Source: Bacteriovorax sp.
GTDB lineage: Bacteria; Bdellovibrionota; Bacteriovoracia; Bacteriovoracales; Bacteriovoracaceae
Assembly: GCA_014378525.1 (NCBI GenBank)
Contig: JACMNL010000132.1
Location: forward strand, 1 to 64,000
Length of the DNA stretch: 64,000 bases
Reading direction: 5' to 3'
A program made the translations under genes and the position numbers. The notes below the pieces were generated by a model, which searched no databases, had not been told where the DNA came from, and was given only the letters and a program-made list of their open reading frames with translations. Below, in pieces: positions 59,383-64,000 of the stretch; position 1 is the first letter of the stretch; every line of letters begins with the position of its first letter.

Positions 59383-60438
59383 ATGAAAAAGCTTATGGGC
59401 AAATTAACACCGTTAATGGCGGTTGCCGTTCTAACTATCGTCGTGATCGCTTGTCAAAAAGAAGCGAATTCAAAACCAAATTTTATTTTTAAACCGGCCC
59501 CTTCTACTGATGTAGTAGCGTCTATTGGTTCAGATAAAATCATGGAAAAAGATTTTGTTAAAGGAATCGAAAGTGACCTTTACGAAGCAGAAATGAAAGT
59601 TTACGAAATTAAAATGGCAAGACTTCAAAGCATGCTTTTAGAGCGTTATATGAATGCTGACCCTGATAAAAAAGGTTTAACAAACGATCAGTTCCTGGAC
59701 CAGAAAATTGCTAAAGGAACGAAAGTTTCAGACGCTGATGTAGAAAAATTCATTAAAGAACGTCAGATCCCGAAAGAGCAGATCAATCCTGAAATCAAAA
59801 CACGTATCGTAGAATATTTAACAGTTGAACAAAAGAAAGTTGCTGTTGAAAAATGGATCGCAGAAAAAACGAAAAAAACTCCGGTTGAAGTTTACTTAAA
59901 AAAACCTCAGTTACCGGTATTCGATGTTCAACTTGGCGACGCAGCTGTTAAAGGCGGCGGAGATGCAAAAGTTACGATCATCGAATTCTCTGATTTCCAG
60001 TGTCCGTTTTGTTCAAAGGGGGCCGTGATCCTGACTGCTCTTGAGAAAAAATACGGAAACAAAATCAAAATCGGATTCAAACATTTTCCACTGCCATTCC
60101 ACGCTCAGGCACGTTTAGCTGCTGAAGCTTCAATGTGTGCAAAAGAGCAGGACATGAAATACTTCTGGAAAATGCACGACGCTATGTTTGCTGACCAGTC
60201 TAAACTTGATAAAGGCAATCTGATTGCTACGGCCAAAAAAGCTGGTGTGAAGGAAGCAGAATTCAAAGCATGTCTGGAAGCAGGTAAGTATAAAGCGAAA
60301 ATCGACGAGTCAGTTGCCGAAGGAACAAACCTTGGGATCAAGTCGACTCCGACTTTCTTCGTAAACGGGAAATTAATTAGTGGTGCTCAACCAATTGAAG
60401 TATTTTCTGATGTTATCGATGAAGAACTAGCAAAATAG
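59383..60438 (+). CDS. DsbA-family lipoprotein with SurA-like N-terminal domain
   Basis: Lipobox 'VIAC'; 'VVASIGSDKIMEKDFVKGI'; thioredoxin-fold 'EFSDFQCPFCSKGAV', 'GIKSTPTFFVNGKLISGAQP'; start at ATG 59383. Confidence 0.85.
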   Translation: MKKLMGKLTPLMAVAVLTIVVIACQKEANSKPNFIFKPAPSTDVVASIGSDKIMEKDFVKGIESDLYEAEMKVYEIKMARLQSMLLERYMNADPDKKGLTNDQFLDQKIAKGTKVSDADVEKFIKERQIPKEQINPEIKTRIVEYLTVEQKKVAVEKWIAEKTKKTPVEVYLKKPQLPVFDVQLGDAAVKGGGDAKVTIIEFSDFQCPFCSKGAVILTALEKKYGNKIKIGFKHFPLPFHAQARLAAEASMCAKEQDMKYFWKMHDAMFADQSKLDKGNLIATAKKAGVKEAEFKACLEAGKYKAKIDESVAEGTNLGIKSTPTFFVNGKLISGAQPIEVFSDVIDEELAK

Positions 60439-60460
60439 TCCACAATAGACCGACTAAAAC

Positions 60461-60489
60461 AGTTGGGCAAAGGTCATCTTTGCCCAACT
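60461..60489. terminator. Perfect 12-bp hairpin downstream of the DsbA-like gene
   Basis: AGTTGGGCAAAG-GTCAT-CTTTGCCCAACT; no clear U-tract. Confidence 0.55.
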
Positions 60490-60574
60490 CCAAATCTTGC
60501 CCCTGATCCTATATAATTGTTTAATGCCAATCCCTCAAAAATTATTGGGGCCTATTGTGTATTAAGGGTTATTT

Positions 60575-62506
60575 ATGGATGTTAACAATCAGTCAAAAGC
60601 AATTACACAGGCAAGGGATCGCTACCGTGAAGCTCAGGAAGACCTGAAGGGATCGTACGAAAAAAACCTGAGTCAGATGAAAGAAACTTACGACGGTAAG
60701 AGTGCAAAACAGGCAAAAAATTACGACGAACATAAAACAAAACTCGAAGAGCAAAACTCAGTTAACAACGAACTTTACACTGACAAAACAAAAACAGCGA
60801 TCAACAAGTCTCAGGAAGAGTTTAAAAATAAACTTCGCGAAAATACAGCTAAATTTGATCAGGATAGAAACGGACAAAAAAATGAGTTGAATGAAAAACT
60901 TTCAACACTTTCTGAAGCGTATAAAAAAAGCGCTGATGAAAATACCCGCTACGAAGATCAGATTAAAAAATCAATGGGCGAGCGCTATACATCAGCGAAT
61001 AAACGTTACCAGGATGATTTTAACAAACAAATCACCAATCTTGATGAAAAATCCAAAAAAGTAAATCAGGAAAACAGCGAGAATGACCGTGAAGAGCGAC
61101 TTACACTTCAGGAAAAAAATTCGGCCGATCTTGAAAATATGAGAAGCAGTTCAAGTGAACAGAAGTTTAAGGAAGTTTCGCGCCTTAAAAATGACAATGA
61201 AAATCTTCGTACAGTTATGGGAAGAGATAACCAGATGCTGAAAGACCGCCAGGAAGAAAGAGTGGCTGACCTTTTCAAGATGAAAGGCAAAGAAAGTGAT
61301 GACGGTCAGAAGAATTTTGAAAATCTTCAGAAAGACCTGCGCATGAAAAACGTTGCAGCTGCAGAAAAAGAAAGTGCGAACCATAAAACAGAATCGAAGG
61401 AACTTGAAGCGCGATTCAATGACGACGTAAGAAACATCCAGAGCGTGGCAAATCAGAAAATTAAAGGCGGGACTAACGCCGATAATTTAACTGATGAATT
61501 AAAACAGACTAAATCCTCTTACGACAACAGACTTCAGGCCGCACGTGAAGAAATCAACCGCAATAATATGATGAATTCTGAAAAAGAAGACAACATCGAT
61601 TCAATGTATAAAGAAAAATTGAAGCAACAAAAGCTTTCCAATATCGAAACTCTTGGTAAAAAAGAAGATGAAGCGAGTGAAACACTTAAGCAAAGTGTTT
61701 ATGAAAACAGAGAAAAAAATAATGCCATGATCGACCGTTACAAGGCCGAATCAAGCACTATCAAAAAAGAAGATGATGATCACCTGGCCCACACAATGGA
61801 GCAGGGAAAAAAGCAAATTAAAGACCAGAGAGTCGAGTTCGGAAGAGTCGTCAATAACATGAATGATAAAAACATGGAGACGATCAATTCTTTGAAAGAG
61901 GATTATTCAAAAGATAAAACCCAGTCGATCGAAAAATCCAAAAAGGATTTTAACGAAGAAAAAGTCGCAATGAAAAACGATTTCAACCGCAATGTAACTA
62001 TTCGCGATACACTTTATGAGCAAAAGCTTTCAGAGATGGAAAAGCAGACGAATAAAATTATCGAGAACTATGAAAACAGAATGGTCTCAATCACCCGTAA
62101 AACTGAAAATGAAATTGACCAGATCAAGACAACAGAAGCAGAAAGAAAATTAAAAGAAGGCCAGGCCAACAGAGTGGGCATCGAAAATTTACGTACGCAG
62201 AGTGATGCCGAACTTGTCCAGATGCGTGATAAATACGAAGGGAAAATTGCCCGAGACCGCGCAATGACCGACAACAATACTAATAAAATTGTCCAAAAGT
62301 ACGAAGATCAACTTAATCGCGAAAGAATTGATCACCAAAAAGAACTATCAACAAGATTAGGTGAGTCCCAGTCGCAGTTCGAAAGACTTTTTAAGAATTC
62401 GGAGCTGGAAAAGCAGACTTTAAGAAACCAGTATGAGCAGCGAATGGAAAATATGAAGCTCGGTTCTCTTGCAACTAGCACAGATCCTTCTTCAAAAAAG
62501 GCGTAG
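60575..62506 (+). CDS. Long coiled-coil protein (643 aa)
   Basis: Lys/Glu/Asn/Asp-rich throughout, no signal peptide or TM, heptad-like periodicity. Confidence 0.7.
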   Translation: MDVNNQSKAITQARDRYREAQEDLKGSYEKNLSQMKETYDGKSAKQAKNYDEHKTKLEEQNSVNNELYTDKTKTAINKSQEEFKNKLRENTAKFDQDRNGQKNELNEKLSTLSEAYKKSADENTRYEDQIKKSMGERYTSANKRYQDDFNKQITNLDEKSKKVNQENSENDREERLTLQEKNSADLENMRSSSSEQKFKEVSRLKNDNENLRTVMGRDNQMLKDRQEERVADLFKMKGKESDDGQKNFENLQKDLRMKNVAAAEKESANHKTESKELEARFNDDVRNIQSVANQKIKGGTNADNLTDELKQTKSSYDNRLQAAREEINRNNMMNSEKEDNIDSMYKEKLKQQKLSNIETLGKKEDEASETLKQSVYENREKNNAMIDRYKAESSTIKKEDDDHLAHTMEQGKKQIKDQRVEFGRVVNNMNDKNMETINSLKEDYSKDKTQSIEKSKKDFNEEKVAMKNDFNRNVTIRDTLYEQKLSEMEKQTNKIIENYENRMVSITRKTENEIDQIKTTEAERKLKEGQANRVGIENLRTQSDAELVQMRDKYEGKIARDRAMTDNNTNKIVQKYEDQLNRERIDHQKELSTRLGESQSQFERLFKNSELEKQTLRNQYEQRMENMKLGSLATSTDPSSKKA

Positions 62507-62558
62507 TTGATGGTATCCTAGGTAATATCTTAGAATTTAGATAAAACCCAGGATACCA

Positions 62559-64000
62559 ATGAGACGTGCAAAAATAGTTGCAACTATCGGCCCTTCGACC
62601 AACACCAAAGAAATGCTTTCAAAATTAATCGAGACAGGCGTAAACGTCTGCCGGATCAATATGTCACACGGTACGTATGAAGCGCACTCTGCTGTTATAA
62701 AAAACATCCGTGAAGCTTCAAAAGAATCAGGTTATGAAGTGGCGATTCTCGCTGACCTTCAAGGGCCGAAAATCCGCGTTGATAAACTTCCCGAGCCCCT
62801 TAAACTGGAGCCAGGATCAGAATGGGTTATTGGTACATCAAAAATTAAAGACAACTATCCTGAGTATAAAAATAATTACATTCCTACTATCTATGAACAT
62901 TTAGTTTCTGACTGTCATGATGGTGCACGCATTTTATTTGATGACGGACTTTTGTCTGCAGTTGCTGTTTCTCGTGATCGTGATGTTTATAAAATTAAAG
63001 TCATCACTGGTGGGATGTTAAAATCCAATAAAGGGATCAATCTTCCGGACTGTGATGTGTCTGCTCCGGCGTTCACTGAAAAAGACCGTGAAGATTTAAT
63101 GTTTGCACTAAAAGAAGGTGCAGATTACGTTGCTCTGTCTTTCGTTCGCAAGAAAGAAGATATCATGCAGGTAAAAACTCTATTGCATTCGTTGAAAGTT
63201 AATATTCCCATTATCTCTAAAATTGAAAAACCTCAGGCCGTAGATAATCTTGATGAAATTTTATCTGTCACAGATATGATCATGGTAGCTAGAGGTGACA
63301 TGGGTGTTGAAGTCGGGAACCATTTAGTTCCGGCGATTCAAAAGAAAATTATTACTGCCTGTAATGCCCGCGGTATTCCGGTTATCACTGCCACTCAGAT
63401 GCTGGAGAGTATGACTGAAAATCCGACTCCAACTCGCGCAGAAGCTTCAGACGTAGCGAATGCAATCTGGGATGGAACAGATGCAGTTATGCTTTCAGGT
63501 GAAACAGCTTCGGGAAAATATCCCATTGAAACTGTGCGCATGATGGATCAGATTGTTAGAGAAGCAGAACGTACACCAAAAGAAAGACCGCTCATGAGAC
63601 ACCAGGATTTATCGAGCTTAACAGCTTCGATCATGGTGGCCGCAAGTATGATCGCTGAAAAAATCGGCGCTAGAAGAATCCTCTCTGTTACAGAGTCAGG
63701 AGCTTCGTGTTTACGTATCACTCAATTCCGTCCAAGTGTTCCGGTTCTGGGAATTACCAATTCACTTAGAGTCGCACGCCGTATGTGTTTATACTGGGGA
63801 GTAAGTCCTTTCATCGTTATCGATCAGGAAAAAGAAAGTTCTGACTTCATGAAAAATGTTTTAAAAGAAGTTAAGGATCGCCTGAAATTAAAAAACGGCG
63901 ACAAGCTGGTCGTGACTAAAGGTGACGGGCAATTCTTTTCACAAGGAAGCTCAAACTCTGTAAAGGTGGAACTCATCAGGGATGTTCCTAAAGTGAAAGG
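62559..64000 (+). CDS. pyk: Pyruvate kinase (3' truncated by window end)
   Basis: Translation from ATG 62559: MRRAKIVATIGPSTNTKEMLSKLIETGVNVCRINMSHG... 'ISKIEKPQAVDNLDEIL', 'MVARGDMGVEV', 'TATQMLESM'; no stop before 64000, which explains absence from the ORF track. Confidence 0.97.
   Translation, partial: MRRAKIVATIGPSTNTKEMLSKLIETGVNVCRINMSHGTYEAHSAVIKNIREASKESGYEVAILADLQGPKIRVDKLPEPLKLEPGSEWVIGTSKIKDNYPEYKNNYIPTIYEHLVSDCHDGARILFDDGLLSAVAVSRDRDVYKIKVITGGMLKSNKGINLPDCDVSAPAFTEKDREDLMFALKEGADYVALSFVRKKEDIMQVKTLLHSLKVNIPIISKIEKPQAVDNLDEILSVTDMIMVARGDMGVEVGNHLVPAIQKKIITACNARGIPVITATQMLESMTENPTPTRAEASDVANAIWDGTDAVMLSGETASGKYPIETVRMMDQIVREAERTPKERPLMRHQDLSSLTASIMVAASMIAEKIGARRILSVTESGASCLRITQFRPSVPVLGITNSLRVARRMCLYWGVSPFIVIDQEKESSDFMKNVLKEVKDRLKLKNGDKLVVTKGDGQFFSQGSSNSVKVELIRDVPKVK

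Noticed and set aside
1-64000. CRISPR arrays, transposons, integrases, prophage or toxin-antitoxin modules
   Set aside because: No spaced direct-repeat array, transposase/integrase motif or phage structural gene was recognised in the translations.

Overview
The window is a gene-dense chromosomal segment from a Gram-negative bacterium with AT-leaning sequence. Protein style and gene content (KDO synthesis, a Che cluster, many lipoproteins, a cis/trans fatty-acid isomerase, polysaccharide deacetylase, FlgT/CsgG-like lipoprotein) suggest a Bdellovibrio/Bacteriovorax-type lineage; this placement is inference. Housekeeping anchors are purB, kdsB-pyrG-kdsA-kdsC-(DUF493)-gpsA, guaB-guaA, dnaE, pyrD, queC, a phosphohexomutase, ilvE and pyk (truncated at the window end and absent from the supplied ORF track). 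Accessory-looking modules are: a molybdoenzyme/cytochrome b/radical-SAM cluster, a histidine kinase coupled to a cytoplasmic BtuF-like protein, a chemosensory cluster with unusual fusions, a NitT/TauT-type ABC importer without a binding protein, a heterodimeric ABC exporter and a 643-aa coiled-coil protein. One tRNA gene (Val-GAC, minus strand, CCA encoded) reads C rather than U at position 33. No CRISPR array, rRNA, transposase or prophage was seen. The strongest leads are: (1) CheR-REC-pseudoCheB next to a CheD-like-CheB fusion, with a 38-bp identical tract shared by the two receiver domains; (2) a HAD-like protein ending in QLSLFD, a consensus sliding-clamp-binding motif; (3) predicted hairpins that sequester the ribosome-binding site upstream of pyk, cti and a lipoprotein gene; (4) three convergent gene pairs that overlap by exactly 4 nt through reciprocal stop codons; (5) the C33 tRNA. 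All domain calls were made by eye from the translations; no database search was run.
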